DNA of 64,000 nucleotides from Diphasiastrum complanatum (Eukaryota; Streptophyta; Lycopodiopsida; Lycopodiales; Lycopodiaceae), in the NCBI GenBank assembly GCA_029204225.1, contig CM055108.1:25863803-25927802 (forward strand), in the 5' to 3' direction. Shown in pieces: positions 23,308 to 33,859 of the stretch; position 1 is the first letter of the stretch; each line of letters opens with the position of its first letter. Below the pieces are notes generated by a model. It had not been told where the DNA came from. It ran no database searches and worked only from the letters and a program-made list of their open reading frames with translations. The position numbers and the translations under genes are program-made.

Positions 23308-24525
23308 TGTTGGAGAAAGAGGGTGTGTGAGTGTGAGGAACGAAAATAGCTCGAAAATAAAACGAACATGAAAAAGAAGCGAACTCAAAACTCGAACGAG
23401 AAACGAACTCGAACAGAAAGTGTTCGTGCGCAGTGGAATGAGCTATATTACTCTTTCCCTAAGCATGACTACGCCCATCAGAAACGAACAGAACGTTAGT
23501 GATAAAATTCATGGTCAATCTGATTACGTAGCCAAACATTAGCAAAACATCAGAAGAATAATTTGTCGTGAATAGCTAGACAAATTATTAGTTGTGAATG
23601 ATTCACGAAGAACTAGACTGAGCTCGACTGATAATCAGTCGTGAATCAGTTGTGAAAGACAAGGCTAAATATTAGTCGTCAACAGCTAGACTAATAATAA
23701 TTCGCTAACAATAGATTGCAACAAGAAAGTCAAACAGAATGAAGAAAAAACATAGCAATATCGACACAAATCTGAACGCAGAACAATAGAGTTATTATCA
23801 GATTAAGTATAGCAAAATATACATGTCAATAATGTTGTGGAGCACAAGACAATAGCGGACGAAACCGCGTGCTTTACAAAGCTAATTCAATTAGTAAAAA
23901 AGGAATGAACCTATTACTGACAATACAAAAGAATCAATGTGCAAGGCATCTACTTCGTCTATCTCTGATAAGCTTCTGATGCTATTATTTCACACACACT
24001 TGTTCTTTGAATACGCAAGTGGTATTCAATATATATACACAATGTTACAAGTGTGCAGATGAAGAAAGTATAGAGTGGATGTGTTGTCTATAGGAGATCG
24101 TGGGTGGCTGCTATCGTTGTCAAATCTGTTAGCGCAGTTACATGAGATGAGCATGAAAAGGCCCCGACGTCGACCTTTGCTGAAATGAACGTTGGTGAAG
24201 ATGCAAAAAATGTGTCACTTTGATGAAATGCCTTAGAATTTGATTTACAGGTGCCTTCGCTTTTCCTAGGGCACCTTTGGCATTATGTAAGGCAGTGTCG
24301 TCTTTTTTGCCTGTCACAAAACACGTGTAAAAACACAGTGTCGCGTTTTTCGTCTTTTTTTTGCCTATGAGAATTTACTTGTATTTATGCAGACAGTCGC
24401 GTTTTATTCGTTTGTCTTATTTTACATGTAAATATGCAGACTGTGTGACAACATGAGTAAAACTGTAGCATGAATGGAGGTAGATTAAAATGGGATTTAG
24501 GAGAGTAGAGGAGATAAATGCAACA
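23308..24525 (-). repeat. Copia F 5' LTR
   Basis: On the minus strand it runs from TGTTGCATTTATC (24525) to ...TCTCCAACA (23308), about 1.2 kb with TG..CA ends. The start was chosen by matching the copia G LTR, where catttttaatc-like sequence lies a similar distance in. It is rich in gaacgaaa/tcgaac words like the copia E LTR. Confidence 0.7.
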
Positions 24526-24530
24526 ATCAA

Positions 24531-24600
24531 TGCTCAATGCCTTAGTGAACACATCTGCAACCATGTCCTCTAATCCAACCTCCCGGACATCTTACAACTG
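24531..24600 (-). pseudogene. Copia RNase H C-terminal scrap
   Basis: Minus strand reads LEDMVADVFTKALS, the conserved copia pol C-terminus. It lies just outside the copia F 5' LTR, so F probably inserted into or beside an older copia. Confidence 0.7.
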
Positions 24601-24654
24601 CTCGAGAACTTCTTAAAATTGCCTTAGCTCATTCACCAATTCCATAACCTCCCA

Positions 24655-25235
24655 AATCCCCATCTAGACAATGGAAAGGCAAAGCTCCCCTCGAATCACC
24701 CCCACATGATGTGCCCGCATATTTAAGGATTATACGATCGAGGATGTGACTATCCAATTACCACAAGCTCAACATGAGCCAAATGTTAATGCCCCTTACG
24801 AAGGCCCTACATGAACCATCACTCTATTCTTGAGTGAGCCCAATGAGAATAACAAATGCATTGTTCACATCGGGGCTCACCTCAATCGTAAGCAACATAG
24901 AAAGCTCTAGAAACTTCTACACAAATATCGACATGTCTTTGCTTGGTCCTATAAAGACATGAAAGGAGTTTCACCCCAAGTAGTTGTGCATTGTATTTTC
25001 CTTAAACCGGGATCAAAGCCCACTGCTAGCTGTCCCTACCAGTGCAATCCGATCTACAAGGCCAAAATAAAAAAAGAATTACAATGCTTATTAGATGCCA
25101 GATTCATCTATGAAATTGAACATACTGAGTGGGTTTCCGCAATCGTCATCATTCCTAAGAAAAATGAAAACTTCGCATATGTGTCGACTTTAAGAAACTT
25201 AATGCCATCACAGAACATGATCATTTTTATCATAC
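24655..25235 (+). pseudogene. Gypsy K: linker and RT start
   Basis: Matches gypsy L at about 33925-34490 throughout: EFHPK/KGVSPQVVVHCIFLKPGSKP, then YKAKIKKELQCLLDARFIYE and HTEWVSAIVIIPKK. Stops and frameshifts are frequent, and similarity ends near 25235 in the motif that should read LNAVTERDH. It is a 5'- and 3'-truncated copy of the L family. Confidence 0.85.
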
Positions 25236-26396
25236 AACTATACGTGGTAAAGAGGGTGGTGCTTACAAATTTCGTAAAATGTCTATGAGCACTTAATCAA
25301 CAATTCTAAGACACACAAGATGAAGCTAGTACACATACACCAAACAAAAATAGGATGTCATCTCTAGCTTACTTTTCGTGCAACAAGGGGCCAATTATAC
25401 ATGCCATCTTATTTGATAGGCGGTGGTATTTTGCCAACCGTTAGGCCTAGGTATTTTGCTAGGCAGTTTCAATGATGGATGTGACTAAGTTGACCCCTAA
25501 CCAAGGTGGTGTATTTCAACCATGCGTGGGGGACAACCTGCTCTTCTATTTTAAAGAGGTCGGGGGCCAGTGACCCAACTATACACAAACCGACTCATTG
25601 CCAAATACAACATCCAATACACCTTTACACAATAAGTGTCATACACATAAAACTTTCAACCATCGATTATCATGAGCCTAATGTGAGGAAGTACAATGAA
25701 CATGCTAGTTAACAAGATTGTCATTAGGAAGATCCATAACAATGCTAATTAAAACGTAGCTAAGACAATTTCAAGTGGTGCTAGGTTATCCATGCCAACG
25801 ATATTTCACAAAACGACTTCATATCACACAACACAAAAACTTAAGAATAATCAAAACCATGCTTTGGAGAGGATCCAAGAAGTATGTGAAAAAGGGAAAA
25901 CCGGGTGTCTCGAAGAACTGTCAAGCCATGAGTCTTTCACTAGGCCTCCCTCTTCTTAAGGGCTTTTCCCTTCCACTCTTGCCACCAAACAATACTTGGT
26001 TTGAGTCACTCCTAACAAAATGTGTGAAAAGGAGAAGAGGGAGCCGAATGCATCCCCATACTAGCTCGTGGCTATCTGAAAATAGCTTGCTGCTGCAACT
26101 ACTGTCTTCACAGCTAAATACAATGATGCCTCTTGAATCTGCTATTACCACCTTGTCAACTACCCCTGGATCGGATCATTGGTCAACCACGTTCTCTGGA
26201 ACATGTATGTTGCTAGAAAGACACTCTGTGCCCCAGAACCTCTTCTGGATTGGGACCATGAACAGGCTAGCTACTTTACCAGAATTGATTGCTTTTGCAC
26301 GGACATCTGGAGGTGAGTTAGGATGCAATGATGGCACACTTCAAATAGCTAAGCAAGTGAGTGGTGAACGAACAATCTATTAACGCTCAGATAAAT
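25236..26396. other. No recognised gene; one unassigned 202-codon frame
   Basis: A plus-strand frame covers 25775-26383. Its product is rich in S, L, T and K with no domain, signal peptide or family resemblance I can name, and the codon pattern looks non-coding. Nothing else stands out in this stretch. Confidence 0.3.
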
Positions 26397-26620
26397 GTCT
26401 GTGGACTAGTGAGCAGCGTTAATCCTCAAGAGACTCAATCATATAGGAGCGGATTATGTAGCATTGATCAGATGATTGGTAGCAATAATCTCAACATTGC
26501 AAACTGATGAGGGTCTATGGGTCAGTGGCAGTGCTAATCCTCAATAAATTCAATCAAATAGGATAGGATCATGTAGCAACAATTGGATGAATGGTTGTAG
26601 TAGACTCATTAAGGAACTTA
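26397..26620. repeat. Tandem duplication, 116-bp unit
   Basis: Units start at 26397 and 26513, sharing gtct.tgg, taatcctcaa, attcaatca.atagga, atgtagca and gatga.tggt in the same order. The second copy decays after about 108 bases. Confidence 0.7.
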
Positions 26621-26639
26621 GGTGAGACTGTGGGTATAT

Positions 26640-27544
26640 GTAGGAAAAATAGTAATTATTCTTCCATAGAGAACACAATGAAAGTTTGAATAAATCAAAC
26701 TAATATCAGTGTCTTCAATCGAGTTTTTTTCTAGTCTATGTACTAATAGAACAGTTTTGGCCTTGATTGAATATGCGTGCGAAAATAATATGCGGAATTA
26801 AGAGACAACTTGAGACAATTTTAGACAAACAGAAACTATTGATCAAAAACGAATTTATAATTCTGAATCTAAATGAGTATACATCTCTTGTTGTCTTATC
26901 TCGTTGTTGTGTCTATGATTGAATGAGTCTGAGAGTCTCTTTAGTTTGAGTTAGTTACAACGAGTAGTGCACATGTATTTATATTGTTACAAGACAGGTC
27001 TTTTGGCCTTTTATTTATAGGTCTTTTGGCCTTTAAATTTTGTAACCTTAGATCTAACTATTTACGACGGTTGATATTCAAATAGACGATCTGTTTCCAG
27101 GGTCAAATAATTTCTGTTTGCAGGTTATTCAGGACAGTCTGTCTCTTCATTACAACTTCGTGTTTTGCAAATTGTTCGTGACACTTGTCTCTTCACGACG
27201 TTTTTGTGTTTTGCGAATTGTTCACGACAGATGACAATTTTGAGCAAGAATCCAAAATATTTCGCGAATTGTTTGCGACAATTTCACGACTGGTGAGCTT
27301 TGAACAAGAAACAGAATATTTTGCGACAAGATTCTGTTCGCGAATCTTTCGAGCTTCAACAAGAAACCACGAGCTTCTACAAGAAACTATTCCGCGAATC
27401 TTTCGAATTGACTGCAAGATAAATTTTGTGAATCATCACGAATACAAATGTTTCGAGTTCGCGTTCGTTTCTTTCTCATCCTTTGTCAAGTAAACTGTGC
27501 ACTTTGTTAGTAGAATTGAGATCTATCTGATCAGGTGTTCTACA
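26640..27544 (-). repeat. Copia I 3' LTR region
   Basis: On the minus strand an LTR start TGTAGAACACC at 27544 follows a purine tract (gagagggagc, 27546-27555). The block has tandem copies of a roughly 47-bp unit near 27143-27235 (shared ctcttca.acg, gtgttttgc.aattgttc) and repeated cgcgaatctttcga. The far edge is not determined. Confidence 0.55.
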
Positions 27545-28430
27545 GCTCCCTCTCAAAGTGGGCAGTTGGATTAACCCCAATCTTCTTCATTGCTTCTCGA
27601 ACAAAGCTTTACTGAGTGGCTTTGTAAAGATATCAGCTGTCATTTCCTCTGTAAGTATGAAGATTGTCTTCAGTATCTTCTTCTCGACTAAGTCTTGAAT
27701 TACATGATACTTGATAGCTATATGCTTCGTTTTTGAATGAAATACATGATATTTTGTAAGATAAATTGTTGAAGTGTTATCTATTAACAAGACATAAGGT
27801 TCAAAAATAGATTCATCAAATCCTTCCAACATTTGTTTGATCCAGATCAGCTCGTTTGCCATCTTGGCTGCTGCTACATATTATGCTTCACAGGAAGATT
27901 GAGCCCTTGTTGTTTGCTTCTTGCTTATCCAGAGTATGGTTGCGCCAGATGCTAGATACAACCTCCTGAAATACTTTTGCTATCATCCTTCATGGATGCC
28001 CAGCTTGCGTCACTGTAAGATCCGATGTGAAATCCAGCTTCCTTCGAATACACACAGTCCATAGTCTTTTATTTCCTGGAGATATTGTAGTACTCTCTTT
28101 GCTAACTTCCAATGCAACGATCCTGGGTTCTGATTATATTGGCTCAGCCTGTATACTGCAAATGCTATCACTCCCTCTATATTGCAATAGTCATTAAATT
28201 TGTTGGAGAGATACTCCCCTCCACTATCACATCTCAAAGCTTTTAACTTTAAGTTACAAGAAATTTGCTTTTCAACTAAAAAACCATGGACTTGCAAGAA
28301 AAGAGATACACCCAAGAAAATCTTGTGTAAGCATCTATGAAAGTTACAAAGCAACTTGCTCCTCATTTGCTCTTGGAATAAGAGAAGTGAATGTCTGAGT
28401 GCACAAGCTCAAGAGAATGATGAGTCTTGA
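27545..28430 (-). pseudogene. Copia I: integrase joined in frame to RT end and RNase H
   Basis: From 28430 down: THHSLELVHSDIHF (integrase first Asp region), CFVTFIDAYTRF, LKALRCDSGGEYLSNKFND. Then directly IAFAVYRLSQYNQNPGSLHW, which is the RT C-terminal segment, and RNase H (MANELIWIKQML, DNTSTIYLTKYHVFHSKTKH, ADIFTKPLSKALFEKQ). The junction near 28165 keeps one open frame across 118 codons (28010-28366), so a deletion removed the integrase C-terminus and nearly all of RT. The integrase resembles that of copia N. A stop interrupts SCEA-YVAAAK near 27888. Confidence 0.85.
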
Positions 28431-28690
28431 TGTTGGATCTTGGAAACCCCACTCTCGATATACTTTTGTTGAGATGAGATTCACTCTTGATCTCCCATCT
28501 GTAACAATGGCTTCTCTAAGAAAGTTTGTGTTGAACTGAGAGTGTAACATTGTTTGTTTTCATAATTCCATGTTACTTCTATCATTAGTATTGAATGTGC
28601 ATCATTTGGTACTAATTTTGTAGATTTTTGGGTATTGATTTGGATCCAATAATATAGCATGGCTCTAAGCTTGGTAAAGTTTCTTAGCAT
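28431..28690 (-). pseudogene. Gypsy protease fragment abutting copia I
   Basis: Minus strand contains LREAIVTDGRSRVNLISTKV, matching the gypsy B protease block (EAAVVDGRSCVN) including flanking residues. At about 28430 it passes straight into copia integrase sequence, a gypsy-copia junction. Confidence 0.65.
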
Positions 28691-29585
28691 AGTGCCTAAG
28701 GGTAGGCTGATCAGTCATGACAATAAGATACCTAAGGCTTTAATCTCGAATAGGTCATTTTCTTAAGTATTGTAGGGGATTTTCTTAAGGGATCAAGCTT
28801 TTGATTTGTACTTGTTTGTCATTGTCTCTCATTCTCTTGTTGAGATACTCTCCTGATTCTGCTAATATTGAAGTTTGGCATCAATTAAGTGATTGTGGCA
28901 CTTTTGCCTCAGGATTTGGCCAAGCTACTGGCTCAAAAAAATTTTTTTGTGTCTTGTTTGTACATACAATGATACTTCAATCTTGCCTAGTATATTTTGG
29001 AGATTTGCAATGACTGTTGCTAAATTTACTAGTGCGTTCACTCTGTTATTGAATTTAGAAGTCATAGGTTTGGATAGAAATTTTGGGTTTGAGTGGCCAT
29101 GACCACATCATCCACAAATGCGTTCATTCATAGTTTTATGTGAGGATTGCACTAAGCGATGGTTTTCTCTCACAACCAAGACAACTAATAATATTGTGTT
29201 GGCCATTGTTTCATGGTTGGCTATAAAATGATATGGTTCAGTTTTAATTCCATCATCATAGTATAACGAGATTGTTTGGCCTTGAATTTGTAAATGGTTC
29301 TATTAGTAGAGTTTCGAGCTTGACAATTGCCATAGATTACAAATAATGGTCGAAGACAATGCAAGTCTAGAAGAAACGGTTCTCATGTCAACCTATTTTT
29401 AGATTTGCAAACAATTGAGTGCAAAATATTCCTAGGCTCCAAGGATCTATATATACCTACGGGAACTTGCCCTTCTCCACTTTAAGATTCCGATATTGAA
29501 TTGCGAGAAATCTCTCCTCTCGTGTATTCAGTCACCATGGCTCGGGAGTGACATTGATTGCGATTGACTTTCCATTTCTACTTGG
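28691..29585. other. No gene recognised
   Basis: AT-rich, with only short frames (up to 70 codons) and no motif I can place. Confidence 0.4.
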
Positions 29586-29985
29586 TTGGGTGATTTGTCT
29601 CCACAACACTCCTTTTGGCATATGCATCAAGACCTTAAGGATCTATACTTGGTGCTCTTTACACATTGTTTAGAGATCCTGGCTACTACCTTAGAGCAAG
29701 CCCTCAAATATGCTCAGATCTACAATGATTCAGTGGGTAGGAAGAAGGCGAAACAACAATTTTCTGAGCAGCCTACTTAGAAGGACTTTCAATTTAAAAA
29801 GAAATTTAAAAGAAAAGAAGAAAGAAGAAAAAGTTACGAATGAACCTCCTTAGAAACGTCCATCACTCATACAACCTTTAAAACCAGAAGATTTTGAGAA
29901 AGCCAAACAAGAATGTTTGTGCTTTGTGTGTATGGGCAAGGGCCACACGGTCAGCAGGCAGTGTCGGCAGCTTCCGAGATAAAAG
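29586..29985 (+). pseudogene. Gypsy gag C-terminal fragment
   Basis: A degraded frame with LEQALKYAQIYNDSVGRKKA, a Lys-rich stretch, then a zinc knuckle CFVCMGKGHTVSRQC at about 29920-29965, close to CX2CX4HX5C. Stops at 29778 and after. It is cut at 29986 by an LTR start. Confidence 0.65.
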
Positions 29986-30369
29986 TGAAGAAATATTTTG
30001 TTTCTAATGCCAAAGCTTTGCTAGCTTTCAATTCTGAACCTTTGACAAAAGACGACACGACACGACACGACATGACACGACACGAAATCAGTCGTGCTCC
30101 GCAAATAGCCAAGAAGATCAGCCAAGTACCACGGGGTACAAATATCTGATCTGATATCATGACATCATCAGAAGTATTCTAGATCGTGGCTAATCTACTA
30201 CTTTTGTAATTTGCAAATTAATTGTAGATGTTTAATCTTTCTAATCTGTGAGTTACAAGATGGGACACGAAATTGTTTGCGAACTATATGCTTTCTTGTT
30301 GATGCATATTACAGTAAGTCTAATGCTAGTAAACAAGACAAGAAGTCAGAAGACGAAAAATACAAAATA
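29986..30369 (+). repeat. Truncated LTR of the copia E family
   Basis: Begins TGAAGAAATATTTTG and matches the copia E LTR (minus strand from 13518) through gacgaaaaata, including an (acacg)n microsatellite at about 30053-30085. It ends where the gypsy L LTR begins, so L may have inserted into it. Confidence 0.8.
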
Positions 30370-31183
30370 TGTTAGCAACTGTGCTAACACAGAGAAAATA
30401 TAAAAAAAAAAGAAATAAAACTCTGTGGCATGTGTTTTGTAAGACCACATATGAGTATCTGTCAATAAACTTCAACCATGGCATGTGTTTTGTAAGTCTA
30501 TGAGTAGAAGCTTAAATAATAGTAAAATAGCTTAAACTTAGATTTAGAACTTAGACTTAGAAAACTTAAGATTAGAAATATTTTATCTTAAGTTTTCCTA
30601 AGTTAAGAAATTTGAAGTTCTAAATCCTAAGTTAGAAGTTCTAGAAAGGCTAGAAACATATTAGTCCCGTAAGTTAGTAGACACTTATGGAAGACCCTTC
30701 TTGCCATAAAAGGAGAGGTATTTGCATTGTAAACAACACTTTTGAGATTAAGCTATCTTGCTGGAGAATTATCATTCTATTTTATTTGTGTTCCCCTTGG
30801 AAAGGCGCATAGCTTGAGGGAAGGTGCTCGGGCCTCCTCTTGCCTCCTTTTTATTGGTTTTATTGTGGCATGTCCATTACTGCTTATTTGCTTAGTATTA
30901 GCCGCAATCTCATTTTATTATCCTTTGGGTGTTAATCTAGGATTTAGTTTAATCACCTTGCTAGTTGGGTAAGCCTTGGTAAGGTTTTGTATTTTGTCAT
31001 CTTAGTTAATTTCATTTCTATTTCGAGCACTAGTTGGGTAAGCCTTAGTGCTTCATCATTGTTTTACTTTTGCACTTCGTCTAAAGCTTGGTAAAAACTT
31101 AGAAAGTGGGCGATCCTCTCTATACTACACCACATCGTGAGTAGATTTAGCCAAACATTGACAAACTAGATTTACTTCCAACA
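30370..31183 (+). repeat. Gypsy L 5' LTR
   Basis: 814 bp, TGTTAGCA...TTCCAACA. The 5' tip is a perfect 8-bp inverted repeat with a 4-base loop (30370-30389). The R-U5 part has repeated tagttgggtaagcctt words near 30961 and 31029. Confidence 0.85.
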
Positions 31184-31184
31184 T

Positions 31185-31198
31185 TGGCGTCGTTGCCA
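31185..31198 (+). promoter_or_regulatory. Gypsy L primer binding site, tRNA-Asp type
   Basis: TGGCGTCGTTGCC, one change from the TGGCGCCGTTGCC core of the plant tRNA-Asp-primed sites, one base inside the LTR. Confidence 0.8.
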
Positions 31199-32020
31199 CT
31201 TTTTAAGTTTTTTTTTACCTAGCTTCTTCTCCTTTTTTTTTGTGTATTTTTTGCTTTCATGTTGTTTGTTTGCTTGTGTGCTTGTCTCTATCTACCAACA
31301 AACAGCACGCGTCGTCTCTCCAGGTCCTACACGAGCTGTAGAGCAACTTCTTCAACCGGGAGGAAGCAACAAAAGAGTCAACTTGGGCATTTTCTTCAAA
31401 AGAAGTGACCCAAGTGATCTTTTTCACAACCAAAAAGGTATATCAGAATTCGTCAGCCTGTCTGCAGCCCTAACAGACCCTGATCTTTCATTTTTATCAC
31501 CTTCACAAATTTTGACCACAGTCAAATTTTGAGGAAACAGTCTGATATATTGTCAAAATCCCTTATTTCTCACCCAAATATTTGTCCTAGAATTCGCCGG
31601 CTTCACTTAGGCTAAATCTTATTAAGATCAATCCTCCAGCAGCTCCGTGGATTTTTCCCGTTTACTGTCAGAAAATCACATTTTTTTCCATATTTTCTAT
31701 CTGCCAATCAAACCTCTCTGTTATAATTCTCCATCTAGCCTAAGAATTCGTTTTCAAAGAGCACGATTTCCCTGTCCTACCCGCAAATTCTGAAACTCCA
31801 ATTTTCTCTCAGAAAATCTAAAAAAATCTGACATTCAGAACTCTTTGTCAGAATTCGTGTGTATTACAGTTAGAATTATCTGACTCTCCACGATTTCTCA
31901 GCCTGTCCGCAAATTCTATCACGTCCAACAAGACCAGTTTTTGTCCTACACCATCCATTCTACAAGCAAACTGCCCTTTTGCCAAGTACAGTATTGTCCT
32001 GCTCATCTGTATTCTGCATC
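31199..32020 (+). other. Gypsy L untranslated leader
   Basis: T/C-rich leader with repeated cagaattcg, tgtcagaa and cacgatttctc words that recur at 37.0-37.3 kb. A 96-codon frame at 31242-31532 has no recognisable domain. Confidence 0.55.
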
Positions 32021-33004
32021 ATGTCTCGTGACTGTACTAAATCTTCTAATCCGACTCCTCCATGGCTAGAACAAAGAACGATGCACCAAAGTACGATGAC
32101 AAATCTGACCCTGTTCGATTTCTCTAGGACTTTGATAATGCATGCCGTTTTTATGGAGATACCTCTGAAACTGAAAAGCTTTGCCTATTTTCCATGGTAC
32201 TCTATGGCACCGCCAAGGAGTGGTACTTGAATCTCAAAGCTCTGATTTTCTTCTTGGACCACCCTCAAGGACGCTCTCATCAAGCATTTCAAACCATTCA
32301 AACTAACTCAGAGCCCGTTCATTCAAATTACTCATATCAAGATGCGTCGTGAAGAGTCTGTTCGAAACTACATTGAGCATTTTAAACGTCTCAAAGTAGA
32401 ATGTGTTGATGAAAATATCACCGAACGAATGGCCATAAAACTATTCTTAGTTGGATTGCCTAAAAACATCCGCCGTGAACTCAAACCAGTTGACCTTTAT
32501 GATCAACATAAAGATGTGATGACCGATGTTATCCGTGAGGAAGACGAAGGTTCCGATGATGACTTTGACCATTGTGAAAAGAAATCTAAAGATCCAGACC
32601 ATCCTAATCACCCGAAGTCTGATAATATTGCTCAGTCTTTTGAACTTCTACATCAAATGGAAGCCTGACAAAAAGCTCAACAAGCTCATATGGATAAACT
32701 CACTGTCGATTTCCAAACCGCCATGAAACAGATTGCTGAGAAATCCTTTCCAACAAGGGAAAATGTATGGTGTCCAATCTGCTCACAGCATCACACTGCT
32801 AATGAATGCCCTCATTGCGAAATCATTTTCCAGCAGCCACCAGAACCACTATCTATCGAGCTTACCGCCCTTACTCGCTACAACAACCTGTGCCACGACC
32901 AAGGGTTTGCCAACCATGACCACCTGCACCAAATCAATACCCATCCCCCCGTCAACAGTTTGTTGTTAACCAACTGCCCCACAAAACGCTGTCCATTATC
33001 TTGA
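32021..33004 (+). pseudogene. Gypsy L gag
   Basis: Retrotransposon gag domain: KYDDKSDPVRFL, FDNACRFYGDTSETEKL, LYGTAKEWYLNLK near 32100-32240, then RREESVRNYIEHFKRLKVEC and FLVGLPKNIRRELKP in the frame 32342-32668. An acidic stretch follows, then CPICSQHHTANEC at about 32773-32811, a CX2CX3HX4C knuckle. There is a stop at 32131, a frameshift near 32300 and a stop at 32666. It would form the particle and bind element RNA. Confidence 0.85.
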
Positions 33005-33859
33005 TCCGAATACCATCGATCCGGCCACCTACTATGTGGAAGACAATACTCAACCATAGTACTCCACTGAAACAGTTGAGAGTCGTTCATGACTGGAGCA
33101 AAGGCCGAGTCACTTTTGAAAATCGTGACAGTTCTGTCACCATTGACTCAACGGGTAAACTCAAACTTGCACACATCCATGATGAGGGATCCTCAACCAC
33201 CAACTCAGTATTTGAGCCATACCAGTCCAGCCACGAAAAAGGTCATTATGTTAAATCTACTTATATCATAAACTGGAGTCACAGTCTAGCTATCATTGAT
33301 TGTGTGAATGTCGATTACTATGCCCAGCATCAGGATAATTGTACCTCTCCACTCCCGATCGATCACGACCAATTACCTGTTCTGGATACACCTATCATCA
33401 ATATCAATTTTATTGATATTCTTCCTTACCATGATGAACTGCTAAATGTTGCATGGCTACCTACTAATGAATCAGACAATTTATTCATTGATGACGAGAA
33501 CGTCCTATGAATTTAGAATTGCCCAAAAGATATGGACATTTATGATATTCAGATCCTCAACTATATGGAAGCACTCCCACCTAGGACCTCTTCGCAACAT
33601 GCTTCCAAGGTGGAACCAGTTGCCAAGGTTGCAATTGAAAAACCTGAGGCAAAATTTTACCATTCCAAATGCCCACACTATCCATGGAATCTCTGCGAGG
33701 AGGAGACTATCTTTCAAATTGATGACGAGATTCTCCATGACATTCAATGGTCCCTCATCCACACACATCTCCACCGCTGAAATCTCAACCACGTGGTCAT
33801 ACTATGAAAGAGAAAATGAAAAAACCACTTTAAATTCAATCATCGGGCGACCTCACCAT
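33005..33859 (+). pseudogene. Gypsy L protease/linker region
   Basis: Frames of 169 codons (33001-33510) and shorter ones carry the segment between gag and RT. The reading includes VVHDWSKGRVTFENRD and many D/H/N residues, but I cannot identify an intact DSG or DTG protease site. The position, and the continuation into the RT-proximal linker shared with gypsy K, are the basis for the call. Confidence 0.5.

Noticed and set aside
25775-26383. 202-codon plus-strand frame
   Set aside because: No family resemblance, composition typical of non-coding sequence, and no splice or promoter context; kept only as a note in the no-gene stretch.
29913-30149. Frame with repeated Thr-Arg-His residues
   Set aside because: It is a translation of the (acacg)n microsatellite in the truncated copia E-type LTR.
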